Part shown: positions 17,549 through 26,708 of the stretch, in pieces
Layout: each line of letters begins with the position of its first letter
Numbering within the stretch: the first letter of the stretch is position 1
From: Plantactinospora endophytica
GTDB lineage: Bacteria > Actinomycetota > Actinomycetes > Mycobacteriales > Micromonosporaceae
Assembly: GCF_016862915.1 (NCBI RefSeq)
Contig: NZ_BONW01000013.1
Location: 62,001-126,000, forward strand
Direction: 5' to 3'
DNA: 64,000 nucleotides
Notes under the pieces: model-generated
Databases searched by the model: none
What the model saw: only the letters and a program-made list of their open reading frames with translations
Told to the model about the DNA's origin: nothing
Program-made: the position numbers and the translations under genes

Positions 17549-18559
17549 TTACCTGCGACGCAGTGCGCCGACTGACACGGCGGCCAGAATGATCAAGCCC
17601 TGGACGGTGGACTTGAGCGCGCCGGATACGCCGTAGAAGTTCATGAGGGTGAACAGGGTTTCCAGGGTCAGCGCGCCGAGCATGGCGCCGAGCAGCGCGC
17701 CCCGGCCGCCGCCGAGGGCCACCCCGCCGAGTACCACCGCGGTGATGGCGGTGAACTCCAGCCCGAGCCCGGCCTGGAACGACACGCCGCTGTAGCCGCC
17801 GAGCAGGATCGCCGCGACGGTGGCGGCGAGACCGCTGATCACGAAGGCGACGGTCTTGGTCCGACCGACCCGGACCCCGGTCAGTTCGGCGGTTCGCGGG
17901 TTGTCGCCGACCGCGACCAGGGTGCGGCCGGCGTCCGAGCGGCTGAACAGCAGCAGCAGGACGGCGACCGCGAGCAGGACCAGCAGGGCGTACGGCAGCC
18001 GGCCAAGCAGCGGCACATCCTCGAAGGCCAGCCGGCCGAACCGGCGGAACTCGTCGGACAGTCCGCCCCGTGGCGCCCCGTCGGACCAGAGGTAGACGGC
18101 ACCGACCAGGATCAGGTACATGCCGAGGGTGGTGATGAACGACGGGACCCGCAGGGTCGTGGTGACCAGCCCGTTGGCCACGCCGACCAGCAGACCGAAG
18201 CCGAACAGCAGCAGCACCACCGGCCAGGTCCGGCCGGGGTCGCTGTCGATCAGCCGGGCGGCCACCACCACCTGGGCGGTGACCAGCGACCCGACCGACA
18301 GGTCGAACTCCCCGGAGACGATCACGAAGTACTGGCCGGCGGCGAGGATGATGATCGGCGCGGACCGGCCGAGGAACGACAGCAGTGACGCGGGCTGGAA
18401 GAAATCGGGCTGCTGGATCGCGATCAGCACGAGCAGCAGCGCGAGGATGACCACGATCGGCAGCACGCCGCCCGGCCGGACCAGCCGCCCCCGGACCACC
18501 CCGCCGGCCACCGGCCGCGCGGCGGCACCTTCCGGCTCCCGGGTCACCTCGGCGGTCAC
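17549..18559 (-). CDS. Sugar ABC transporter permease (second)
   Basis: A 336-residue CUT2/BPD_transp_2 permease with eight to ten hydrophobic segments. Diagnostic stretches are IILAAGQYFVIVSGEFDLSVGS and the glycine-rich FTAITAVVLGGVALGGGRGALLGAMLGA. GTG at 18559 is chosen because it overlaps the stop of the previous permease (GTGA), which gives a protein of family length; a longer open frame upstream has the composition of the other gene's shadow. It should pair with the first permease as a heterodimer in the membrane. Confidence 0.92.
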   Translation of the reverse strand: MTAEVTREPEGAAARPVAGGVVRGRLVRPGGVLPIVVILALLLVLIAIQQPDFFQPASLLSFLGRSAPIIILAAGQYFVIVSGEFDLSVGSLVTAQVVVAARLIDSDPGRTWPVVLLLFGFGLLVGVANGLVTTTLRVPSFITTLGMYLILVGAVYLWSDGAPRGGLSDEFRRFGRLAFEDVPLLGRLPYALLVLLAVAVLLLLFSRSDAGRTLVAVGDNPRTAELTGVRVGRTKTVAFVISGLAATVAAILLGGYSGVSFQAGLGLEFTAITAVVLGGVALGGGRGALLGAMLGALTLETLFTLMNFYGVSGALKSTVQGLIILAAVSVGALRRR

Positions 18560-19602
18560 GACCGCGCCCCGTTCCGCTCGCGATGGCGGCGGTGCCGCCG
18601 TCTGGCGTACAGTGCCACCGCCGCGATGATGATCACGCCTCGGACGACCTGCTTGAAGAACGCGTCGACGTCGAGCTGGTTGAACACGCTGTCGACGCTC
18701 GCCAGCAGCAGCACGCCGCCGACGGTGCCGACCACGCCGCCCCGACCGCCGGCCAGCGCGGCTCCGCCGAGTACCACGGCGGCGATCGACTCGAGGTCGT
18801 AGAAGCTCTCGACGCCGACCCGGGGCGCGCCGGAGCCCAGCCGGCTGGCCAGGTAGACGCCGGCCAGCCCGGCGCACAGCGCGCAGAGCACGTGGCTGAG
18901 GATCAGCACCCGGTCGTTGCGTACCCCGGAGAGCCGGGCGACCTGCGCGTCACCGCCGACGGCGACCAGATGGTGCCCGTACCGGGTGCGGCGCAGCGCG
19001 AACCAGATCGCGGCGGCGACCGCGAGGAAGAGCAGGAAGGCGACCGGGACGGGCCCGACGCGCTGGTAGCCGAGGGTCTGCACCAGGGTCGGGGCGGTGC
19101 TGCCGGCCGGCCCGTCGTAGCCGTTCTCCAGGTAGCCCTTGAGCAGCAGGCCGACGCCCAGCGTCGCGATGAACGCGTTGATCCCGACGGTGGCGACCAG
19201 GAACCCGTTGACCAGCCCGACAGCGACGCTGACCGCCATCACGAGCAGTATCGCCGGGCCGATCCTGCTGTCGCTGCCGTTCATCGTCTCGGCGGCGATC
19301 AGGGTGCTGAGACTGACCACGTAGCCGACCGACAGGTCGAGCGAACCGCCGAGGATCACCAGCGTCTGACCGGCCGCGACCAGACCGAGGCCGGTCGCGA
19401 CGTGCAACAGGCTGACCACGCTCGACTGGTTGAGCAACTGCCCGCCGTCGAGCGCCACCACGACCCAGCCGATCGCAAGGGTCAGGGCGAGCGCGACGAA
19501 GACACCGCGTGCCGGGTCGGCGCCGACGGCGGTACGCAGCGTCCGGACCTCCCGGCGGGGGACCGCCGGGGTGCGCTGCGGGGCGGACGGCGCGGCGGTC
19601 AT
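18556..19602 (-). CDS. Sugar ABC transporter permease (first)
   Basis: A 348-residue CUT2 permease. The conserved LVAAGQTLVILGGSLDLSVGYVVSL and LESIAAVVLGGAALAGGRGGVVGT segments are present, with a basic, arginine-rich C-terminus. Its ATG overlaps the stop of the ATPase gene (ATGA at 19599-19602), and its own stop overlaps the next permease, so three consecutive genes are translationally coupled. The N-terminal 35 residues are cytoplasmic and proline/arginine rich. Confidence 0.92.
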   Translation of the reverse strand: MTAAPSAPQRTPAVPRREVRTLRTAVGADPARGVFVALALTLAIGWVVVALDGGQLLNQSSVVSLLHVATGLGLVAAGQTLVILGGSLDLSVGYVVSLSTLIAAETMNGSDSRIGPAILLVMAVSVAVGLVNGFLVATVGINAFIATLGVGLLLKGYLENGYDGPAGSTAPTLVQTLGYQRVGPVPVAFLLFLAVAAAIWFALRRTRYGHHLVAVGGDAQVARLSGVRNDRVLILSHVLCALCAGLAGVYLASRLGSGAPRVGVESFYDLESIAAVVLGGAALAGGRGGVVGTVGGVLLLASVDSVFNQLDVDAFFKQVVRGVIIIAAVALYARRRHRRHRERNGARS

Positions 19603-21134
19603 CGGGGCTCTCCCCGGACGGCACCGGTCGCGAGACCCATCACGTCCTCCTCCGTGGCCTGCGCGGGCAGTTCCCCGGCGACGGCGCCGTCGCGCATCAC
19701 CACGATCCGGTCGCTCATGCCGAGCAGCTCGGGCAGCTCGGACGAGATCATCAGAACGGCCGCCCCGTCCCGGGCCAGTCGGCGGACCAGATCGTGGATG
19801 GCGGACTTGGCGCCGACATCGATGCCCCGGGTCGGCTCGTCGAACAGCAGCACCCGGGGGGAGAGGGCGAGCCAGCGAGCCAGCACCACCTTCTGCTGGT
19901 TGCCGCCGGACAGGAAACGGATCTCCTGCTGGTCGCCGGCGGCACGGACCTCGACGGCGGCCAGCAACTCGCGGACACGCACCGTACGCGCGGCGCGGCC
20001 GGCCCAGCGCGGGAACACGGCGCGGCCGGCGAGCAGCGCGTTGTCCAGTACCGACTGTCGTGCGGCGATTCCCTCGCCCTTGCGGTCCTCGGTGATGTAC
20101 ACGATCCCGGCTCGAACCGCCGACCGGACGGTACGCAGCCGCACCGGGCGCCCGCCGAGGCGCACCTCGCCGGAGGTGAAGGGAGCGACGCCGAAGACGG
20201 CACGGGCCAGCGCGGACCGGCCGGAACCCTGTAACCCGGCGATCCCGAGCACCTCTCCGGCCCGAAGATCAAGGTCGACGCCGCGCAGCCGGTCGTTGGC
20301 CCCGTTCCGGATCGACAGCCGCACCTCGTCCGCCCGCCCCGGCTCGGCCCGGGGCGGGTAGTAGTGCGCCAGTTCCCGGCCGACCATGTGTCGGACCAGT
20401 TGGTCCTGGCTGGTCCGCGCCGTCGGCACGGTGGTCACCCGACGCCCGTCCTTGAGCACGGTGATGCGGCTGGACAGGTCGAAGACCTCGACCAAGCGGT
20501 GGGACACGTAGAGGACGCCGATGCCGCGTTCCTGCAACCGGCGGACCAGCCCGTAGAGCAGTTCGACCTCGTGGTCGGCGAGCGCCGCGGTGGGCTCGTC
20601 CATGATCAGCAGCCGGGCGTCGAGGGCGAGAGCCTTGACGATCTCGACGACCTGCTGCCGGGCGACACCGAGTCCTCCCACCCGGGCGGTCGGCGCGAAG
20701 GACGTCTCGCCGACGGCGTCAAGCAGTTCGGCGGTACGCCGCAGCATCGTCCGCGTGTCCACCAGGCCGCGTCGCAGCGGCTCGTGGCCGAGGAACACGT
20801 TCTCGGCGACGGTGCGCTCGGGCAGCAGGTTGAACTCCTGATGGATGATCCCGACGCCGGCCGACTGCGCCTGCCGGGGGCTGCGGAAACTCACCGGCCT
20901 GCCGTCGAGCGCGACGCTGCCGCCGTCCGGCGGGTACACACCGGAAATGATCTTCATCAGGGTGGACTTGCCCGCGCCGTTCTCGCCGACGACGGCGTGC
21001 ACCTCGCCGCGCCGCAGGTCGAGGTCGATGCCGTGCAGGACGCGCACGTCGAGGAACGCCTTCGTGATGCCGCGTAGCTCGAGCAGCGGAGGGTCTCCGC
21101 CGGACTCGGCGGTTTCGCTACGGATCGTTACCAA
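19599..21134 (-). CDS. Sugar ABC transporter ATP-binding protein, duplicated ATPase
   Basis: A 511-residue RbsA/XylG-type protein with two nucleotide-binding domains. The first has Walker A GENGAGKST (residues about 50-58), the Q-loop IIHQEFNLL and Walker B LLIMDEPT. The second has a degenerate Walker A (GLQGSGRSAL), signature SGGNQQKVVLARW and LLFDEPTRGIDVG. Asymmetry of this kind is normal in the family. The TTG at 21134 is preferred: GGAGG lies six bases upstream and the resulting length is typical. It is the first gene of the operon and powers import. Confidence 0.92.
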   Translation of the reverse strand: MVTIRSETAESGGDPPLLELRGITKAFLDVRVLHGIDLDLRRGEVHAVVGENGAGKSTLMKIISGVYPPDGGSVALDGRPVSFRSPRQAQSAGVGIIHQEFNLLPERTVAENVFLGHEPLRRGLVDTRTMLRRTAELLDAVGETSFAPTARVGGLGVARQQVVEIVKALALDARLLIMDEPTAALADHEVELLYGLVRRLQERGIGVLYVSHRLVEVFDLSSRITVLKDGRRVTTVPTARTSQDQLVRHMVGRELAHYYPPRAEPGRADEVRLSIRNGANDRLRGVDLDLRAGEVLGIAGLQGSGRSALARAVFGVAPFTSGEVRLGGRPVRLRTVRSAVRAGIVYITEDRKGEGIAARQSVLDNALLAGRAVFPRWAGRAARTVRVRELLAAVEVRAAGDQQEIRFLSGGNQQKVVLARWLALSPRVLLFDEPTRGIDVGAKSAIHDLVRRLARDGAAVLMISSELPELLGMSDRIVVMRDGAVAGELPAQATEEDVMGLATGAVRGEPR

Positions 21135-21220
21135 CAGGGCCCTCCAGTTGCCGCGCCACGCGTCCGCCGTCCGCGGGTGCCGAGTGGCATGAGCCGACTT
21201 CCGGGATCTGACTGGGAGTG

Positions 21221-21233
21221 CTTTCGCCGAAAG
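21221..21233. promoter_or_regulatory. CTTTCG-C-CGAAAG dyad upstream of sugar operon
   Basis: A perfect 6-base-arm dyad (CTTTCG, C, CGAAAG) lies about 90 bases upstream of the ATPase start. Short CTTTCG/CGAAAG dyads are common operators of sugar regulators in actinomycetes, so a role in operon control is plausible but unproven. Confidence 0.4.
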
Positions 21234-21396
21234 ACGTCGAACTTTTGTCGAACCCAACGAATGCCGGTGCGAGGAGGGTAAATGTTTCAATGATGGCTGG
21301 CAACACCGCAACCCGCCGGAAACCTCGTTGTCTCGTGATCTGGATGCCATTTCCACTCTTCGGTTGGTGTCAATGGGTCGGATGAACGAGGCTGAG

Positions 21397-21406
21397 AGAG
21401 CGCTCT
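21397..21406. promoter_or_regulatory. LacI-type operator AGAGCGCTCT
   Basis: A perfect palindrome, within GAGAGAGCGCTCTATG, matches the core of LacI-family operators of sugar genes in actinomycetes. It lies between the divergent ABC operon and the ThuA-fusion gene and could co-regulate both. No LacI gene is in the window. Confidence 0.6.
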
Positions 21407-21750
21407 ATGTGTCAACCGCCGGTTATTGATCATCCTAATTGGATTCGCCTGGCCGATGACCAGGCACTTCCATCAGTTTCCCGCCCGGCAGGCATCGCTC
21501 TGGTGATCGACATGTTGACTTCTGTCCATGCGCGGCGCAATCTGGCCTCCAGACCAGGGCTCCGAAGCACCCCACGGCCGTGACACCGAGTCACGCCGGG
21601 TGTGGAGAACGGGGAACCCGGCATTCCGTTGCGGCGAACGGCTGCCGGACCACCACCTCACCAACCTCACGTCCGATCCTGCGCACGGATCGGACGGCTG
21701 CCCCGCGCCCGTGGTCAGTCAACCCGTTGTCCCGCCGAAAGGAGACGGCA

Positions 21751-24700
21751 GTGCGACGTCCCGTCCTGTTGTCAGCCCTGATCATGGGCGTACTTCTCTC
21801 CCTGACCCTGGTCAGACCGGCCGAGGCGGCACCGGTGTTCCGGGCGCTGCTGTTCACCAAGACCGTCGGATACCGGCACGACTCCATCCCGGCCGGGATC
21901 GCGATGTTCCAGCAGCAGGCCACCGAGAACAACTTCGAACTCGTCCACACCGAGGACGCCACCGCGTTCACCCCGGCGAACCTGGCCACCTTCGACGTAC
22001 TGATCATGTTCCAGACCTCCGGCATGGTCTGGACCACCGCGGCGCAACGCCAGGCCGTCGAGGGCTTCCTCGCCAGCGGCAAGGGCATCGTCGCGGTACA
22101 CAACGCGACGGACATGGGTATCGAGGGCGAGTACCCCTGGTGGGACCAGACGGTCAACGCCGGCGCCCACATGCCGGAGCACTCACCGGGCGTGCTCACC
22201 GGCACGGCGATCGTCGCCGACCGGGCACACCCGTCGACCGCCGGACTACCGGACCGGTGGGTCCGCAGCGAGGAGTGGTACAACTTCGACCGGAACCCCC
22301 GCGGTGACGTTCACGTGCTGGTGACCGCCGACGAGCGCACCTACAACCCGGGCGGCGCGGCCATGGGCAACGACCACCCGATCTCCTGGTGCCGAACCAT
22401 CGGTACCGGCAAGGTGTGGACGACGGCGATGGGCCACGCGACCGCCTCGTACAGCGAGCCCGGCTTCCGTAACCACGTCCTCGGCGGAGTGAGGTGGGCG
22501 GCGGGCAACCAGCCCGGCGACTGCGGCGGCACCGTCTGGGGCAACTTCGAGAAGCGGACCCTCGACGACAACACCGCCGACCCGATGGCGCTGGCGGTGC
22601 TGCCCGACGGCCGGGTGCTCTACGTCCAACGGGCCGGACAAGTCAGGATCTTCAAGCCGATCACGAACACCACCGTCACCGCCGGCACGCTCAGCGTCTA
22701 CACCGGCGGCGAGGACGGCCTCACCGGCGTCGCGGTGGACCCCAACTTCGCCAGTAACGGCTACGTCTACCTCTACCACTCACCGCTGAACAGCACCACC
22801 GACATCAACCGGGTCTCCCGGTTCACGCTCACCGGAGACACCCTCAACACCGCCAACCCGACCACGGTGATCGACATCCCCGCCTACCGGGACCGCACCC
22901 ACCCCGAGCCCGGCCACACCGGCGGGTACCTCGCCTTCGGCCCGGACGGCAACCTCTACATCGGTACCGGCGACGACACACCACCCAATCTGGACAGCAA
23001 CTGGCAGGGATACGCGCCCCTCGACTGGCGGACCGGACGATCCCACCTCGACGCGGCCCGCAGCGCCGGCAACACCAACGACCTACGGGGCAAACTGCTG
23101 CGGATCCGCCCCTCGGCCGGCGGCGGCTACACCATCCCGAGCGGCAACCTCTATCCGCAGGGCACCGCCCAGGCCCGACCCGAGGTCTACGCGATGGGCT
23201 TCCGCAACCCGTTCCGGTTCTCGATCGATCCCGCCAACGGCTGGGTGTACCTGGCGGACTACGGACCGGACCGCGGCGGCCCGGCCACCAACCGGGGGCC
23301 GGAAGGGCTCGTCGAACTCAACGTGATCAAAGCAGCCGGCAACTACGGCTGGCCGTTCTGCCACGGCGACAACCAGGCGTACGCGCCGTTCAACCCGGAC
23401 ACCGGGGTGGTCGGTGCCAAGTTCAACTGCGCGGCACCGGTCAACAACTCGCCCAACAACACCGGCCTGGCCAACCTACGCCCGATCGTCGCGCCGAACA
23501 TGTGGTACGGCTACGGCGCCTCGCCGACCTTCCCCGAACTGGGCAGCGGCGGCTCCGCTCCGATGGGTGGACCGGTCTACCGGTACAACGCGAACAACCC
23601 CTCGGCCACCAAGTTCCCGCCGTACTACGACGGCACGCACTTCTTCTACGAGTGGTCACGCAACTACGTCAAGGAAGTCCACTTCGACAGCGCCACCACG
23701 GTGACCCGGACCAACCCCTTCATGCCAAGCACCCTCTTCAACAAGCCGATGGACATGACATTCGGCCCCGACGGCTCGCTATACCTCCTTGAGTGGGGGT
23801 CGAACTTCGGCGGCGGAAACAACGACTCGGGCCTGTACCGGATCGACTACATCCAGGGCGGCCGAGCGCCGGTCGCCAAAGCGACCGGCACGCCCACCAA
23901 CGGCAACGCACCACTGACCGTGCAGTTCTCCAGCGCCGGATCCGCCGACCCCGACCCCGGTGACACCATCACCTACCAATGGACGTTCGGCGACGGAACC
24001 ACCTCGACGGCGGCGAACCCGTCGAAGGTCTACACCAACAACGGCAACTACACCGCCCAACTCAAGGTGACCGACAACACCGGCCGCGCCGGCTACTCCA
24101 ACGTCCAGATCACCGTCGGCAACACCGCACCGGTCGTCACCATCACCACCCCCGTGAACGGCGGCATGCTCACCTTCGGCGACCGGGTCCCATACACCGT
24201 CACCGTCACCGACCCCGGCGGAGCGCCAATCGACTGCACCAAGGTCCTGGTCAACCCCGCCCTCGGCCACGACGACCACCAGCACGAAACCACCGACTAC
24301 CCCGGCTGCTCGGGCACCATCTCCACCGACCTGCTCGGCGGACACCCCGACGGCGCCAACCTGTACTACGTCCTCAACGCCAAATACACCGACAACGGCG
24401 GCGCCGGCGGAGCGGCACCACTCACCGGTTACGGTCACGCGATCCTGCAACCCAAGCACAAGCAGGCCGAGTACTTCACCGCCCAGTCCGGGATCCGGGT
24501 CGTCAGCCAGGCCGGCGCGGAAAGCGGAGGACGGATCGGCGACATTTCCAACAACGACTGGATCTCGTTCACACCCATGGCGCTGCAAGGCATCACAAAC
24601 GTCAGCTACCGCGTCTCCTCACCCTTCGGCGGCGGCTCGATCGAACTGCGAGCCGACTCTCCCACCGGAACCCTGCTGGCCACCACACCGGTAGCCAACA

Positions 24701-25296
24701 CCGGCGGCTGGGACAACTACCAGCCCACGGCGACGGTGAACACCACAGGCATCACCGGCAGCCGCATTCTCTACCTGGTCTTCAAGGCCAGCACCAACAA
24801 CTCCTTCGACGTGGACTCCATCACGTTCGGCGGAACCGGGGTCGGCACGCCCGACTCCGGCGGCGTGGCCGGCCGCACCTGGACGCTGACCGCCGAGCAC
24901 AGCGGCAAACTCGTCGACGTCAACGCCCAGTCAACCGCCGACGGCGCGGTTGTCCAGCAGTGGGCAGCGACTGGCGGGAACAACCAGCGCTGGCAGGCGG
25001 TCGACGCCGGCAGCGGAACGATGCAGCTCAAAGCCGTGCACAGCGGCAAGTGCCTCGACGTCACCGGCGGCTCCACCGCGCCCGGCGCCTTCCTCCAACA
25101 ATCCACCTGCAACAGCGGCGCGGGCCAGCGGTTCCGGGTCGAGACTACCGGCACCGGTGGCGTCTACACCGTCGTCTCCGCGTTGAGCGGCCTCTGCCTG
25201 GACGTCAACGGCAACTCACTACTCGACGGCGCACGCCTCGTGCAGTGGAACTGCCAGAACTCGACCAACCAGAGGTTCCGGTTCGCCTCGGCCTGA
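21751..25296 (+). CDS. Secreted ThuA / sugar dehydrogenase / PKD / CBM6 / ricin-lectin protein
   Basis: An 1,181-residue exported protein. GTG at 21751 follows a strong GAAAGGAG site; a signal peptide ends near AEA-AP (residue 28). Domains in order: ThuA-like (about 29-250, FRALLFTKTVGYRHDS), glucose/sorbosone dehydrogenase beta-propeller (265-700, ending GLYRIDYIQGG), PKD (705-790), an Ig-like linker, CBM6 (903-1028), and a ricin-type lectin with QxW/QRF repeats (1042-1181). ThuA proteins act in disaccharide and 3-keto-sugar use. The two carbohydrate modules suggest polysaccharide attachment. It is divergent from a sugar ABC operon and probably releases or oxidises the sugar that operon imports. 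Confidence 0.9.
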   Translation: MRRPVLLSALIMGVLLSLTLVRPAEAAPVFRALLFTKTVGYRHDSIPAGIAMFQQQATENNFELVHTEDATAFTPANLATFDVLIMFQTSGMVWTTAAQRQAVEGFLASGKGIVAVHNATDMGIEGEYPWWDQTVNAGAHMPEHSPGVLTGTAIVADRAHPSTAGLPDRWVRSEEWYNFDRNPRGDVHVLVTADERTYNPGGAAMGNDHPISWCRTIGTGKVWTTAMGHATASYSEPGFRNHVLGGVRWAAGNQPGDCGGTVWGNFEKRTLDDNTADPMALAVLPDGRVLYVQRAGQVRIFKPITNTTVTAGTLSVYTGGEDGLTGVAVDPNFASNGYVYLYHSPLNSTTDINRVSRFTLTGDTLNTANPTTVIDIPAYRDRTHPEPGHTGGYLAFGPDGNLYIGTGDDTPPNLDSNWQGYAPLDWRTGRSHLDAARSAGNTNDLRGKLLRIRPSAGGGYTIPSGNLYPQGTAQARPEVYAMGFRNPFRFSIDPANGWVYLADYGPDRGGPATNRGPEGLVELNVIKAAGNYGWPFCHGDNQAYAPFNPDTGVVGAKFNCAAPVNNSPNNTGLANLRPIVAPNMWYGYGASPTFPELGSGGSAPMGGPVYRYNANNPSATKFPPYYDGTHFFYEWSRNYVKEVHFDSATTVTRTNPFMPSTLFNKPMDMTFGPDGSLYLLEWGSNFGGGNNDSGLYRIDYIQGGRAPVAKATGTPTNGNAPLTVQFSSAGSADPDPGDTITYQWTFGDGTTSTAANPSKVYTNNGNYTAQLKVTDNTGRAGYSNVQITVGNTAPVVTITTPVNGGMLTFGDRVPYTVTVTDPGGAPIDCTKVLVNPALGHDDHQHETTDYPGCSGTISTDLLGGHPDGANLYYVLNAKYTDNGGAGGAAPLTGYGHAILQPKHKQAEYFTAQSGIRVVSQAGAESGGRIGDISNNDWISFTPMALQGITNVSYRVSSPFGGGSIELRADSPTGTLLATTPVANTGGWDNYQPTATVNTTGITGSRILYLVFKASTNNSFDVDSITFGGTGVGTPDSGGVAGRTWTLTAEHSGKLVDVNAQSTADGAVVQQWAATGGNNQRWQAVDAGSGTMQLKAVHSGKCLDVTGGSTAPGAFLQQSTCNSGAGQRFRVETTGTGGVYTVVSALSGLCLDVNGNSLLDGARLVQWNCQNSTNQRFRFASA

Positions 25297-25303
25297 CCCC
25301 CTG

Positions 25304-25344
25304 ACAACGGCGCGCCGGTCCGTCCCGGACCGGCGCGCCGTTGT
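25304..25344 (+). terminator. Strong hairpin terminator
   Basis: An 18-base perfect inverted repeat (25304-25321 and 25327-25344) with a five-base loop starts eight bases after the stop of the ThuA-fusion gene. No T-run follows, as is common in high-GC actinomycetes. Confidence 0.9.
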
Positions 25345-25609
25345 CCTGATCAGAGCGTCACCGCGGATCTGCTTACCGACCCTGTCTGGAGGCCGTCCGC
25401 GGCAACCTCGTAGAACACCTGCGCGGGTGGCCTGAGAAGCGCCCGGAGCCGGCCTGACCGCACTGGCCCGATCGGTGCCGACCGCCTCGCTCGGGTCTGC
25501 CTCGCCAACGGCACCTCTGGTAGGGACTGTAAAACGATCGTCGCCTCGTGACTCATCCCAGCGACGGCGGAGGAGGCGAGTTGGCACCGGCGGAAGTCTA
25601 CGACGCACC

Positions 25610-25663
25610 CAACTGCCGCGGAGCATGCGCGGCGGCTGGCTGCGCACGAGTCACTGAGCGTGG
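25610..25663 (+). repeat. 54-bp dispersed repeat, copy 1
   Basis: This 54-base stretch matches 29380-29433 at 47 of 54 positions with no gap, in the same orientation. It contains GAGCATGCGCGGCGG and ends GAGCGTGG. It lies in the gap ahead of the SMI1-like gene. Confidence 0.7.
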
Positions 25664-25740
25664 TGGCGGATGGCTGGCACGCGGTGTCCGGCATTCCGAT
25701 GTGCGTGCGTTCGCTAACCGACGTATCGGCGGCTTGGCGG

Positions 25741-26373
25741 ATGGCTACCTATACTTCGTCAGTGGCATCAGTGACGGAGGCATGGGTTCGGATTGAGGGC
25801 TGGATGCGACGGCACGCGCCAGCGAGCACCGATGTGCTGGCGCGACCGGCGGCCTCGGAATCGATCACCGCTGCCGAAGCCGAGCTCGGCCTGCCGTTTC
25901 CCGCGGAACTGGTTGAATCGCTGCGCCGGCACGACGGCCTCACGGAGTGGGCGAGCATCCTGCCTGAAGCGACTCCGCTCTCCGTAACGGGCATCGTCGA
26001 GCATCGCCAGGTGCGTATGGAGATCGCACCCGATGTCGACGGCTTCGCTCGGCACGGTGCCGAGGCAGAGCCGTGGTGGCATGAACGTTGGCTTCCTTTC
26101 GGGGATGGCGACTGTGGTCTTCAAGTCATCGACTTGCGACCCGGGTCCGGATTCGCCCGCGTGGGCTGGGCGCCGACCAGCAACCCTGCGGACTTCTCGG
26201 ACGCCTGGCCGTCGCTGGAGGCATACCTGACAACCGTCGCCGACGTGCTCGAGACCGGTGGCGCGGCAGGCGTCTGGTATCCGTACCTGACCATTGATGG
26301 CGCGCTCTGGTGGAGCCTAGGCGGACAAACCGAGCTCAATGGTGAGCCATTGCGCCCTGCTCCTCAGCATTGA
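25741..26373 (+). CDS. SMI1/KNR4-like protein
   Basis: A 210-residue soluble protein of the SMI1/KNR4 (SUKH) superfamily: SITAAEAELGLPFPAELVESLRRHDG is the family opening, and WLPFGDGDCGLQVIDLRPG is the conserved centre. This superfamily includes many immunity proteins of toxin systems and also general cell-wall proteins. No toxin gene is adjacent, so an immunity role is only a possibility. The ATG at 25741 is chosen because the open frame upstream reads through a dispersed repeat. The end carries WWSLGGQTELNGEPLRPAPQ. Confidence 0.75.
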   Translation: MATYTSSVASVTEAWVRIEGWMRRHAPASTDVLARPAASESITAAEAELGLPFPAELVESLRRHDGLTEWASILPEATPLSVTGIVEHRQVRMEIAPDVDGFARHGAEAEPWWHERWLPFGDGDCGLQVIDLRPGSGFARVGWAPTSNPADFSDAWPSLEAYLTTVADVLETGGAAGVWYPYLTIDGALWWSLGGQTELNGEPLRPAPQH

Positions 26374-26438
26374 ATCAGATCAGCCATCCTGGGCGCAGGG
26401 CTGCCCGGCCACCCAACAGCGGTCACCATCCGCTCATA

Positions 26439-26507
26439 CCGCCGACCGTGCGCGCCGCCCGCACTCAGAGCCGTCACGCTTTGTGAACCGCCTTTCGTGT
26501 CGGTCGA
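26439..26507 (+). repeat. Dispersed repeat family 2, copy A
   Basis: Contains CCGCCGACCGTGCGCGCCGC and AGCCGTCACGC. About 84% like the copy at 28274, in the same orientation. It lies in the 335-base gap after the SMI1-like gene, which holds no gene that I can see. Confidence 0.6.
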
Positions 26508-26626
26508 GGCCCGGGACTGCCGATGAGCGGATGCCCGGAACGAGCAACTACGATCCAGCTGCGCCGTATGTCACGGGAGTGAGTTCGGCGGGCAGGCTGC
26601 GCACTGCCAACGCCACTGCCTCCTCC

Positions 26627-26688
26627 GCCGTCACACTTCGTAAACAGCCTGCCGTTTCGGGTCGACGCCCGGAACTGGCGAGATGAGG
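26627..26688 (+). repeat. Dispersed repeat family 2, copy B (partial)
   Basis: Matches the second half of copy A (GCCGTCAC onward, then a shared GGTCGACGCCCGG-like end) at roughly three quarters of positions. It ends beside the 3' end of the VOC gene. Confidence 0.5.
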
Positions 26689-26708
26689 GAGGGCGTTCGT
26701 GTGGTGAG

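Noticed and set aside
18583-20361. 592-codon open frame antisense to the ABC genes
   Set aside because: It crosses three overlapping real genes with complete transporter motifs, and its composition is that of a GC-rich shadow.
25741-26373. SMI1-like gene as immunity gene of a polymorphic toxin system
   Set aside because: No toxin, secretion or repeat-toxin gene is adjacent. Kept as a general SMI1/KNR4 protein.
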